Below are positions 45,239 to 52,843 of a stretch of 64,000 nucleotides of DNA, piece after piece. The position numbers and the translations under genes are program-made. The notes beneath the pieces are model-generated. The model had not been told where the DNA came from, did not search any database, and worked only from the letters and a program-made list of their open reading frames with translations. Source of the DNA: Numidum massiliense (GTDB lineage Bacteria; Bacillota; Bacilli; Thermoactinomycetales; Novibacillaceae). Positions within the stretch are counted from its first letter, which is position 1. Each line of letters starts with the position of its first letter. Location: assembly GCF_001375555.1 (NCBI RefSeq), contig NZ_CTDZ01000009.1, forward strand, positions 3,217,758 to 3,281,757. The letters are read 5' to 3'.

Positions 45239-46572
45239 GCGATGCGCGGCCTACGAATGGCGACGGCAATCGCGATTGGCTCGCGCGCGACGTGGCGCAA
45301 CTGTACCCCCAGCTCGTTAAGTGGCGGCGAGACTTTCATCGCTTTCCGGAACCGGGGTGGACGGAATACCGTACGACGGCGCGGATCGTCTACTGTTTGC
45401 GCGAGTGGGGGTGGCGTGTCTATTTAGGAGACGATGTGACGCGTGCCGACAAGCGCATGGGAGTCCCGGCGGAGTCCGTGTTGCGCGCCAGTGAGGAGCG
45501 GGCGCTTGGCGCTGGCGTCTCCGCTGAACTGCTCGCGGCGATGCGCGGCGGAAAGACGGGCGTCGTCGCCGAGTGGGCGACGGGAGTCCCTGGTCCAGTG
45601 ATCGCGTTCCGCTTTGACATCGACAGTAACGACGTGGCAGAAGCGACTGACGAAACGCACCGACCGACAGCGGAACGGTTTAGCTCCGAGTACGCAGATT
45701 GTATGCACGCGTGTGGCCACGACGGGCATGCTGCGATCGGCTTAGGCGTCGCTCGCCTCGTCGCACAGTACGCGAACCGATGGAAAGGGACGATTCGCCT
45801 GCTGTTTCAACCGGCGGAAGAAGGCGGGCGCGGTGCGCTGGCGATGGTGCGCAAAGGTTGGCTCGACGACGTGGACGTCTTTTTAAGCGGGCATATCGGT
45901 TTTCGTAGCGATACACTCGGGGAGGTTGTGTTAAATGCACACGGTTTTTATGTGACGACGAAGTGGGACGCTGCTTACGCGGGACGGGCAGCGCATGCCG
46001 GCGGAAACCCGGAGCTCGGTAAAAATGCGCTGTTAGCAGCGGCGACAGCCGCGTTGAACTTACACGCGATTCCGCGACACAGTGGCGGTGCTTCGCGTGT
46101 CAATGTCGGGACGCTCTACGCGGGTACAGGGCGAAACGTCGTGCCCGCCGAAGCACACATGGCGCTGGAAGTGCGCGGGGAGGACGACACGGTGCACCGT
46201 TTTCTCGATGAAGAGACGGTGCGCATTTTACGCGCCGCTGGCGACATGTACGATGTAGGGCTCACATTGGACAAAGTCGGTTCAGCGGGACAGGCGGAAG
46301 GTGATGCGGCGTTAATTGAGCAGCTGCGGCCGCTTTGGCAGGGCGTGTCCGACGTGCACACGGTGCGCGACAGTGTCGTTTTTGGCGCTTCCGAAGACGC
46401 GACGCACATGATGCAGCGGGTGCAACAGCGCGGCGGGATGGCATCGTATATGCTATTCGGCACCCCGCTCGCCGCGCAGCATCACCAGTCGACCTTCGAC
46501 TTCGACGAACGCGTGTTGCGCGTAGCGGTCGAAGGGTATGTACGGACATTGACGATGTTTCTGCAGGAATAG
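45235..46572 (+). CDS. abgA: AbgA-like p-aminobenzoyl-glutamate hydrolase subunit (M20)
   Basis: 445 residues. Matches E. coli AbgA along its length: KWRRDFHRFPEPGWTEYRT, DKRMGVPAE, MHACGHDGHAAIGLGVA, ASRVNVGTLYAGTGRNVVPA, SEDATHMMQRVQQRGG and QHHQSTFDFDE. AbgA works with AbgB in E. coli; here the partner may be the preceding M20 protein. GTG start inside the end of that gene. The operon layout T-M20-A differs from abgABT. Confidence 0.92.
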   Translation: MSDARPTNGDGNRDWLARDVAQLYPQLVKWRRDFHRFPEPGWTEYRTTARIVYCLREWGWRVYLGDDVTRADKRMGVPAESVLRASEERALGAGVSAELLAAMRGGKTGVVAEWATGVPGPVIAFRFDIDSNDVAEATDETHRPTAERFSSEYADCMHACGHDGHAAIGLGVARLVAQYANRWKGTIRLLFQPAEEGGRGALAMVRKGWLDDVDVFLSGHIGFRSDTLGEVVLNAHGFYVTTKWDAAYAGRAAHAGGNPELGKNALLAAATAALNLHAIPRHSGGASRVNVGTLYAGTGRNVVPAEAHMALEVRGEDDTVHRFLDEETVRILRAAGDMYDVGLTLDKVGSAGQAEGDAALIEQLRPLWQGVSDVHTVRDSVVFGASEDATHMMQRVQQRGGMASYMLFGTPLAAQHHQSTFDFDERVLRVAVEGYVRTLTMFLQE

Positions 46573-46657
46573 GATAAAATTAGGTAACGGTTGCGTCGCA
46601 CGTCACACCGATCTGCTATAATAAAGGAAATATTGGCGGATGGTTGTGGTGCGAGAG

Positions 46658-47947
46658 ATGGCGATTAAGGTGGGATTAATCGGACCTGAAGATTCGGTGA
46701 AACTGATGGTGGAGATGGGGCGGGAACACCCCAACCTGACGTTTCTCCCTTTTTGTTATCGAAATGTGCAAGAAATGACGGCGCACATTGAAGCGGAGCG
46801 CGCGGTCGATTATTGGCTCTTCTCTGGTCCTGTCCCTTACGAGTACGTCGTGCAGCGGGGAATGTTGACCGAGGAATGTGCGCTGTATACGCCGCTCATC
46901 GGTTCTAGTTTGACGAGTACGTTGCTGAAAGCGGTCATCCACCGCGGACTTAAACTTGCGCGCATCAGTTTTGATACGTATAAAGAGAGTGAAATCGCCG
47001 AGGTGTTTACGGAACTCGGCATTGAACCGGAACACTTCGACGTGTTGCCCTTTCACGACTACTTGGAAACGGAGAAGCTCGTCGCTTTTCATCGCGACTG
47101 TTACGAGCAGCGGACGGCGGATTACGCTATAACGTGCATCCAGTCCGTCTACCAGCAGTTGCAACAGGAAGGCGTGCCCGTGTTGCGCGTCGTACCGACG
47201 CGGATGATTATTCGCCAGACGATGGCGTTATTACAACAAAAAATTGCTACCGCTCATTACATTCACTCGTCGATTGCGGTCGTAGCGGTCGAATTCGCTT
47301 GGCAGTCGTCTGAGCCGGAAGCGACGTATTCGTATAAGTTCCGTCAGCAGCAGCTCGCCTTTGAAGAGAAGTTGCTCGCCTATGCCGAAACAGTCGACGG
47401 ATCGCTGATCCGTACGGGCGACGTGTCGTTTTTCATTTTTACGACGCGCGGTGTGTTGGACGATCGGGCGCAGGCGGGGCACAGCATGGGACGGTGGTTG
47501 GAAGAATTGTACGCCGAGACGCAGTTGAAGGCGTACGCCGGCATCGGCTATGGACAAACAGTGTTTACCGCCGAAAAAAATAGCCGCCTAGCCTTGCAGT
47601 TTGCCAAACAGTACGAGCCGCTGCACGCCTTTCTCGCGACAGAAGAAGGAGAGGTGCGCGGACCGCTAACCGCAACGGGCGATGCGAGAACCGATGTCAC
47701 TTTTGCGTTGCGTAACGACGAACAGACGTCGCCGCAGTGGATGCGCGTACAGGCGTATTTGCGAAAGTACGGAAAAAGCGACGTGACGGCGAACGAGTTA
47801 GCGACGTTGCTGCGGGTGACGACCCGCAATGCGCGACGTATTTTAGTTGAACTGGAGCAAGCGGGGCTCGCCCGGGTCGTCGGGGAAGAACGGCCGGGTC
47901 CGAAAGGGCGCCCGCGCAAAGTGTACCGCGTCGAAGTCGAACGGTAA
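46658..47947 (+). CDS. probable transcriptional regulator with C-terminal winged helix
   Basis: 429 residues, soluble. The N-terminal part (about 1-170) contains no enzyme motif I recognise; a middle part (about 200-340) with VAVVEFAW, SLIRTGDVSFFIFTTRG and KAYAGIGYGQTVFTAEKN resembles a degenerate GGDEF/nucleotide-cyclase fold; the C-terminus (about 365-425) is a winged helix (VTANELATLLRVTTRNARRI, then GPKGRPRKVYRV). A TATAAT at 46617-46622 suggests its own promoter, favouring ATG 46658 over ATG 46640. Likely controls the abg operon; inferred from position. Confidence 0.7.
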   Translation: MAIKVGLIGPEDSVKLMVEMGREHPNLTFLPFCYRNVQEMTAHIEAERAVDYWLFSGPVPYEYVVQRGMLTEECALYTPLIGSSLTSTLLKAVIHRGLKLARISFDTYKESEIAEVFTELGIEPEHFDVLPFHDYLETEKLVAFHRDCYEQRTADYAITCIQSVYQQLQQEGVPVLRVVPTRMIIRQTMALLQQKIATAHYIHSSIAVVAVEFAWQSSEPEATYSYKFRQQQLAFEEKLLAYAETVDGSLIRTGDVSFFIFTTRGVLDDRAQAGHSMGRWLEELYAETQLKAYAGIGYGQTVFTAEKNSRLALQFAKQYEPLHAFLATEEGEVRGPLTATGDARTDVTFALRNDEQTSPQWMRVQAYLRKYGKSDVTANELATLLRVTTRNARRILVELEQAGLARVVGEERPGPKGRPRKVYRVEVER

Positions 47948-47966
47948 TGAGACAAGTGTGTCCTTG

Positions 47967-47994
47967 CGCGCCCATGCCAGTGGGCGCGTTTTTT
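47967..47994 (+). terminator. intrinsic terminator after the regulator gene
   Basis: CGCGCCCA/TGGGCGCG with a 6-base loop, followed by six T. Confidence 0.9.
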
Positions 47995-48052
47995 GGCTAT
48001 TAAGCCTCGACTCCAGGGTTAGCAAACAAAGGTTAACCTCTGTCATTGATCG

Positions 48053-49336
48053 TTAGGAGCACTTAGCTTCGGTATGCGCTCCGTCGTATGGTCTTCCGTT
48101 GAGCTCTTTTTGTAACTTGTTGAGATTGCGGTGTAGCCCGATCGCTGCAAAGAAAGCAATGACTAATAGTAGATCAAAAATGTAAAATGTCGTCGTGTAG
48201 CTCTTAGTCGCATCGTACACCGTCGATACGATCATCGGACCGGCGATGCCAGCCATTGACCAAGATGTCAGTAAATATCCGTGAATTGCGCCTAATTGTT
48301 TCGTCCCAAAAATATCGCCGATGAAGGCTGGGAGGCAAGAAAATCCCCCGCCGTAACAGCTAACAATAATAAAAGCGAGAATAGAAAAAAACACGTCATT
48401 GGAAGTGTAAGGGAGTAAGAAGAAAGCAACAACTTGGATCGCAAAAAACAGCAAATATATGTTTTGTCGTCCGATATAGTCAGAAAATGCTGCCCAACCA
48501 ATGCGCCCTGCCCCGTTAAACAAGCCGATTAAGCCGACCATCGTCGCTGCGGCCATGACGGACATGCCAGTTATTTCTTGGGCCATAGGCGAGGCGACAG
48601 ATAAAATCATAATACCTGCAGAAATGTTTATAAACATCATGGTCCAGAGGAGCCAAAACCGCGGAGTCTTGATTGCCTCGCTAGCTGTCATTTGTGCAAG
48701 GTCTGTCTTTACTTTTACACGGCCGGAAGTTACTGTTTCTTTCATACCGGGTGGCATCCAGCCCTCTTGCGGCCGTTTCAAATACGATGCGCCGAGAGAC
48801 ATGAGGAGTAGGTACATGACTCCTAAAATATAAAATGTGTTTGGGATGCTAGTCACTTCTATTAACCGACCTGCAATCGGGCCAGTCACTGAGGCGCCTG
48901 CTCCGAATCCCATCACGGCTATACCGGTAGCTAATCCCCGGCGGTCGGGAAACCATTTGACCAATGTTGAGACGGGAGAGATGTAACCGACGCCGAGCCC
49001 GATTCCTCCGATCACGCCGTAAAACAATAAAAAAAGTGGGTATGATTCAAGCGTTATGGCTACACCGGCACCTAATGTCCCTATACTAAAAAACGCCGCA
49101 GCCACGAATGCCGCTTTCCGCGGTCCGTATTTTTCTACAAAACGGCCTAAAAAAGCTGCAGACATCCCGAGCATAAAAATCGCGATCGTAAAGGCTAAGG
49201 AAACGTCTGTCGTATTCCATCCGTACTGTGTAGAGAGAGGTTTTTGATACACGCTGTAAGCATAGACAGAGCCGATCGATAGATGTATAGCTACGGCGGA
49301 CAGTGCGATTAACCATCTGTTTTTTGTTTTCCCCAC
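48053..49336 (-). CDS. OFA-family major facilitator (oxalate/formate antiporter type)
   Basis: 427 residues, 12 membrane segments. NRWLIALSAVAIHLSIGSVYAYSV opens OFA proteins; GIGLGVGYISPVSTLVKWFP and DRRGLATGIAVMGFGAGA are family blocks. GTG 49336 is preceded by AGAGGAG; the open frame begins eight codons earlier without support. It is the last gene of an operon with formamidase and FmdB, so formate (or another monocarboxylate) is a likely substrate. Confidence 0.87.
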   Translation of the reverse strand: MGKTKNRWLIALSAVAIHLSIGSVYAYSVYQKPLSTQYGWNTTDVSLAFTIAIFMLGMSAAFLGRFVEKYGPRKAAFVAAAFFSIGTLGAGVAITLESYPLFLLFYGVIGGIGLGVGYISPVSTLVKWFPDRRGLATGIAVMGFGAGASVTGPIAGRLIEVTSIPNTFYILGVMYLLLMSLGASYLKRPQEGWMPPGMKETVTSGRVKVKTDLAQMTASEAIKTPRFWLLWTMMFINISAGIMILSVASPMAQEITGMSVMAAATMVGLIGLFNGAGRIGWAAFSDYIGRQNIYLLFFAIQVVAFFLLPYTSNDVFFSILAFIIVSCYGGGFSCLPAFIGDIFGTKQLGAIHGYLLTSWSMAGIAGPMIVSTVYDATKSYTTTFYIFDLLLVIAFFAAIGLHRNLNKLQKELNGRPYDGAHTEAKCS

Positions 49337-49443
49337 GATGCATACTCCTCTGCTGCTCATATTGTTGGAACGGAGAATAGGATACCGGAGACATTTTCAT
49401 GGCCAGCGAGATAAAAAATGGGTGGCTTCCGATTTGAAAGATT

Positions 49444-49740
49444 TTAATGTCCTACTTGCCACGGACGGTGCGTCCGATGGTGGGTGTGTGTCGTTTGGTG
49501 GGAATGCGGGGTGTGGCTGTGAGTGCTCTCGTCATGTGCACGCGTCACCCTTTTAGGCTCTGCACCATACTCGATTCGCCTTCGTACGGATTGAGGAGTG
49601 GTAATGAGAGCAGGGGAGCCGTATACGCGTTTCGCAACGGAATGACACTTAGGACATATTGTATCTTTGTCAAGCTCTTTGATCGTTTGCCACGTTTCAA
49701 ACGGTCCGCATGCGGTACACTTAAATGTATATAACGGCAT
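49444..49740 (-). CDS. fmdB: FmdB-type zinc-ribbon protein
   Basis: 98 residues. MPLYTFKCTACGPFETWQTI and CPKCHSVAKRVYGSPAL form the zinc ribbon (two CxxC pairs, about residues 8-11 and 29-32). The C-terminal third is unusually rich in His, Thr and Arg (THSHTPHSHQTTHTHHRTHR), which may bind metal. FmdB was named as a regulator in the Methylophilus formamidase cluster. Lies 43 bases after fmdA. Confidence 0.9.
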   Translation of the reverse strand: MPLYTFKCTACGPFETWQTIKELDKDTICPKCHSVAKRVYGSPALITTPQSVRRRIEYGAEPKRVTRAHDESTHSHTPHSHQTTHTHHRTHRPWQVGH

Positions 49741-49783
49741 CTGTTCACCCCCCCTCTGGTTAAAGTCGCCCCTTAATTATTGT

Positions 49784-50971
49784 TTAACGCGGCAACTTTG
49801 CGCGAATTTCTTCACTAAAAATGGCTGTCGGGATCGACACAGTGCAACACGCATTCGGTACGTCGACAATACCGGCAATTCTACCTTCAATAGGTGCACA
49901 ACTAAGCAACATATACGCTTGCTCACCGGTAAAGCCGAGCGTCTTTAGAAATTCAATCGCATTTAAGCAGGCGCGGCGATAGGCGGTCGTTGAATCGATA
50001 TAATACTGCTCACCGGTAAACTCGTCTACGGAAATACCTTCAAATACGAGGTATTCGGAGAACTGCGGCTCGACAGGTCCCGGCTTAAAGACCGGATTAT
50101 CGACAATGTGGTATTTTTCCATGCCGCCTTTAATAACTTCAACATGTAAATCGATCCAACCGGACATTTCGATGCCGCCGCAAAATGTAATTTCGCCATC
50201 TCCTTGCGAGAAGTGCAGGTCACCGACGGAAAGTTTAGCGCCGTCGACAAAGACTGGGAAGTAGACGCGTGATCCTTTGGACAAGTTTTTAATGTCACAG
50301 TTGCCCCCGTTCTCTCGCGGTGGCACTGTACGCGCGCCTTCTTTGGCAACGCGTTCAAACTGTGCGCCGCGCAATGAACCGAGGACAGCGTAGTCGGGTG
50401 TGGGGGGGTTCGCTAAAGTCGGCACCCGCTGTGGGTCTTGCGCCCTAAGTTTAGCCTCCCGCTCGTTCCACTTAGCCAGCATGTCGTGGGAGGGAGCTAC
50501 GCCGATGATGCCGGGGTGGATAATTCCGGCAAACTTAACGCCGGGAACGTGACGGGAGGTCGTGTAAATACCGTGAAAGTCCCAGATTGATTTCGCAGCT
50601 TGCGGATAGTGGTCGACGAGAAAACTGCCGCCGTTCTCTTTAGCAAAGATGCCATTAAAACCCCATTCGGCTTCGGGGAGTGGTCCGACATCTAAAATAT
50701 CGACGACGAGCAAATCCCCTGGTTCAGCTCCTTCTACGTGGACGGGGCCACTTAACACGTGCACCCTTTCTAAGTAGGCATCGCGTATGTCGGACGGATC
50801 GTCGTCGTTGGCGATTTGACCGTCGGTCCACTCTTTACACTCCATGCGAAAGACCTCGCCTGGCTTGACAGAAACGGCTGCGGGTATGTCCGGGTGCCAT
50901 CGGTTGTGTCCGGGGATTTCCTGTTCTTCCATCTGTTTTGTGACATCAATCGGGAAGATGACTTCTGGCAT
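49784..50971 (-). CDS. fmdA: formamidase (FmdA/AmdA family)
   Basis: Hydrolyses formamide to formate and ammonia. 395 residues. Readable blocks: HNRWHPDIPAAVSVKPGEVF, EWTDGQIANDDDPSDI, HVLSGPVHVEGAEPGDLL, GIIHPGIIGVAPSH, VPPRENGGNCDIKNL, and SVGDLHFSQGDGEITFCGGI. AGGAGG precedes ATG 50971. The operon fmdA-fmdB-OFA transporter couples amide hydrolysis with disposal or uptake of the acid. Acetamide is an alternative substrate for this family. Confidence 0.93.
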   Translation of the reverse strand: MPEVIFPIDVTKQMEEQEIPGHNRWHPDIPAAVSVKPGEVFRMECKEWTDGQIANDDDPSDIRDAYLERVHVLSGPVHVEGAEPGDLLVVDILDVGPLPEAEWGFNGIFAKENGGSFLVDHYPQAAKSIWDFHGIYTTSRHVPGVKFAGIIHPGIIGVAPSHDMLAKWNEREAKLRAQDPQRVPTLANPPTPDYAVLGSLRGAQFERVAKEGARTVPPRENGGNCDIKNLSKGSRVYFPVFVDGAKLSVGDLHFSQGDGEITFCGGIEMSGWIDLHVEVIKGGMEKYHIVDNPVFKPGPVEPQFSEYLVFEGISVDEFTGEQYYIDSTTAYRRACLNAIEFLKTLGFTGEQAYMLLSCAPIEGRIAGIVDVPNACCTVSIPTAIFSEEIRAKLPR

Positions 50972-51199
50972 GAGGATACCTCCTAGATTTGTTCAACGAC
51001 TGTGAAATAGTGACAACAATTCATGACACGATACGCATTAATTGTTTACGACGCTACTTCTTGTGAGTGATTGAACAATAGATGCCAGACAAACGCTGTT
51101 GTCAAACTGTTAGACACCCATGCACGGTTGGCGCTTTCATCATCATCCATACGCATTCACAAGGAAAAGTATCACAACCTTATTTTCGTATTAACTCTC

Positions 51200-51228
51200 A
51201 ATGTACCTTAAATAATTATTTTTGTCAA
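51200..51228 (-). promoter_or_regulatory. sigma-A promoter of the formamidase operon
   Basis: On the minus strand: TTGACA, 17-base AT-rich spacer, TACATT. It leaves a leader of about 220 bases before fmdA, in which nothing firm was recognised. Confidence 0.65.
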
Positions 51229-51240
51229 ATTAATAATAAT

Positions 51241-51265
51241 ATAGTTGGTATTTTGTACTAACTAT
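51241..51265. promoter_or_regulatory. inverted repeat just upstream of the formamidase promoter
   Basis: ATAGTTGGTA and TACTAACTAT (one mismatch) flank TTTTG and end 13 bases before the -35, the place of an activator site. Confidence 0.5.
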
Positions 51266-51332
51266 TGATTTAAGTATGTGATGGTAGTAAATGATTGCAC
51301 GTTACGGCGACATGTGATCCTGGCGCAAGCTT

Positions 51333-51479
51333 TTATGGCTGCACGCGTTCGATCGCAATTAGTAACGTTGGCCAATCGCTCGCTTGTTCAATCGCCGTAA
51401 ACGCTAGCCGGTAGGCGGATACGAGCCATTCGACGCCAACGCGTTCGGTTGCGTCGCGAGCGGCGATCAGTAACTTCAC
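51333..51479 (-). CDS. possible small protein or gene remnant, 48 residues
   Basis: GTG start with AGGTGA ahead. The translation is coherent and protein-like: VKLLIAARDATERVGVEWLV and later TAIEQASDWPTLLIAIERV. Third-position base use resembles the neighbours. It may be a complete small helical protein or the tail of a lost gene; an in-frame TAG lies shortly upstream. I do not recognise it. Confidence 0.45.
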   Translation of the reverse strand: MKLLIAARDATERVGVEWLVSAYRLAFTAIEQASDWPTLLIAIERVQP

Positions 51480-51512
51480 GGCAATCACCTAAGGCGAAGA
51501 AGCTAAAAGGTG

Positions 51513-51533
51513 CCACCGCGGTACACGGTGGCG
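51513..51533 (-). terminator. hairpin, possible terminator of the small minus-strand gene
   Basis: GCCACCG/CGGTGGC with a 7-base loop. On the minus strand ACCTTTT follows, a weak U tract. Confidence 0.5.
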
Positions 51534-51597
51534 AGGCAGTTCGGGTGTGCCTTTCGGTTCAGCACTTTTTATGTCATCGGGCATTTTTCCACGCTTG

Positions 51598-51765
51598 TTA
51601 CGTCGCAGGGAAATTCGGTCCGTCTACATTGCGGTTGTCAATTGGCTCGTCGTCCTTATGGGCCTGCTGTTGTGCATGCTGTCTCTGCTCGAGAGACATG
51701 TTTTCTTCGGGTACGTCGATCTCGTTGTGCGGTGTTTGTCGTTTGTCTGCTTCTCGTTTCGGCAA
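51598..51765 (-). CDS. small hydrophilic protein, 55 residues
   Basis: TTG 51765 is preceded at 7 bases by AAAGGAGGTG, one of the strongest ribosome sites in the window. The product is very polar (PKREADKRQTPHNEIDVPEE, a Gln/His/Asp-rich middle, and NRNVDGPNFPAT at the end), with no membrane segment. Composition recalls small sporulation proteins of Bacillales, but I cannot name the family. It is divergent from the HAD gene. Confidence 0.7.
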   Translation of the reverse strand: MPKREADKRQTPHNEIDVPEENMSLEQRQHAQQQAHKDDEPIDNRNVDGPNFPAT

Positions 51766-51934
51766 CTGCACGCACCTCCTTTCCTCATGCGGTGGGAACA
51801 TCTAACTATCGTGAGACTGAAACATATGTATATATTGTCCCACCGACCGGCTAAACATAAAGGATTGATAAAAAAAATGCCCGCCTTTTCCACTAACGAC
51901 CGTTTTGTGCGATAATAGGGGAGGTGGAAAAGGA

Positions 51935-51955
51935 ATGTCCGTTATTACTGCTTAG
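51935..51955 (+). other. possible six-codon leader ORF before the HAD gene
   Basis: GATAATAGGGGAGGTGG gives a -10-like hexamer followed by a strong Shine-Dalgarno; ATG 51935 then encodes MSVITA and a stop, 28 bases before the HAD start. May be a leader peptide or a decoy ribosome site. Confidence 0.3.
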
Positions 51956-51982
51956 TACTGTAGAAACGATGGGGGTATTCAA

Positions 51983-52723
51983 TTGTCTCACTTTAAAATA
52001 GTTGCTTTAGACATGGACGGTACATTACTTGACGACGAATTAAACGTCTCGCGTGCAAACCGGGAGGCGATCGCCGCTGCCGAGCAGCTTGGCGTTAAAG
52101 TCGTGTTAAGCACAGGTCGAAATATTGGCAGTGTACGCGAATACGCCGCTTCACTCAGCCTTTCTTCATATTTTGTCACAGCTAACGGCGCAGAAATTTG
52201 GGAAGGGCCAAACAACGTCTTGGCGCGGCACCGCATACCTACCGACATCATCGCCTGGTTAGTCGAACTTGCACATCAGCACGACACGCGCTATTGGGGA
52301 ATTACGACTGACGGGCCGCGGCGGGGCGCACATTTTCCGTCTGACTTGCACGCAGAGGAATGGTTGAAATTCGGTTATTCCTCCTCCGATTTGCGTAAGT
52401 TAGCGGCCATTCGCGAAGTACTAAGGACAAGTGGGCAATTAGAGGTGACTAATTCTGCGGTGACGAATATCGAAGTCAATGCGAAAGGCGTCAGCAAAGC
52501 GAGTGCCCTTCAGACGGTCTGCCGCGAGCTGAACACGACGATGGACCGCGTCGTCGCGGTCGGCGACAGTTTGAACGATATGGCGATGATTCGCGAGGCT
52601 GGTTGCGGCGTGGCGATGGGCAACGCCCAACAAGTGGTTAAAGAGGCTGCCGATTGGGTGACGGAAACAAATACGTCCGACGGCGTCGCTGCAGCGATTG
52701 AGCGTTTCGTGTTGTCGAAGTGA
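51983..52723 (+). CDS. Cof-type HAD hydrolase (sugar-phosphate/nucleotide phosphatase family)
   Basis: 246 residues. HAD motif I ALDMDGTLLDD with nucleophile Asp, motif II VVLSTGRN, motif III Lys in NAKGVSKASAL and motif IV VAVGDSLNDMAMI. The C2-type cap is shortened compared with the usual 265-290-residue Cof proteins. Such enzymes dephosphorylate flavin, sugar or other phosphates; the substrate cannot be told. TTG start with GGGGG ahead. Confidence 0.9.
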   Translation: MSHFKIVALDMDGTLLDDELNVSRANREAIAAAEQLGVKVVLSTGRNIGSVREYAASLSLSSYFVTANGAEIWEGPNNVLARHRIPTDIIAWLVELAHQHDTRYWGITTDGPRRGAHFPSDLHAEEWLKFGYSSSDLRKLAAIREVLRTSGQLEVTNSAVTNIEVNAKGVSKASALQTVCRELNTTMDRVVAVGDSLNDMAMIREAGCGVAMGNAQQVVKEAADWVTETNTSDGVAAAIERFVLSK

Positions 52724-52843
52724 TCGGTATGACCGATCGCCGGAAGAGGTTTCGTGTTATCCGAGGCGGCAAATCATTTAGTTGGGGTTTGTCGCCGTTA
52801 AGGTTACAATAGATGAAACACGTTTGAATGTGAGGAAAAGGCT

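Noticed and set aside
51001-51015. TGTGA-N5-TGACA as a TnrA/GlnR site
   Set aside because: The spacing is 5 instead of 7 bases, so both half-sites cannot be contacted as in the known operator.
51505-51540. T-box-like string TACCGCGGTGGCACC on the minus strand
   Set aside because: The 14-base T-box is incomplete (lacks the GGGTGG part), no specifier stem was seen and no amino-acid gene follows.
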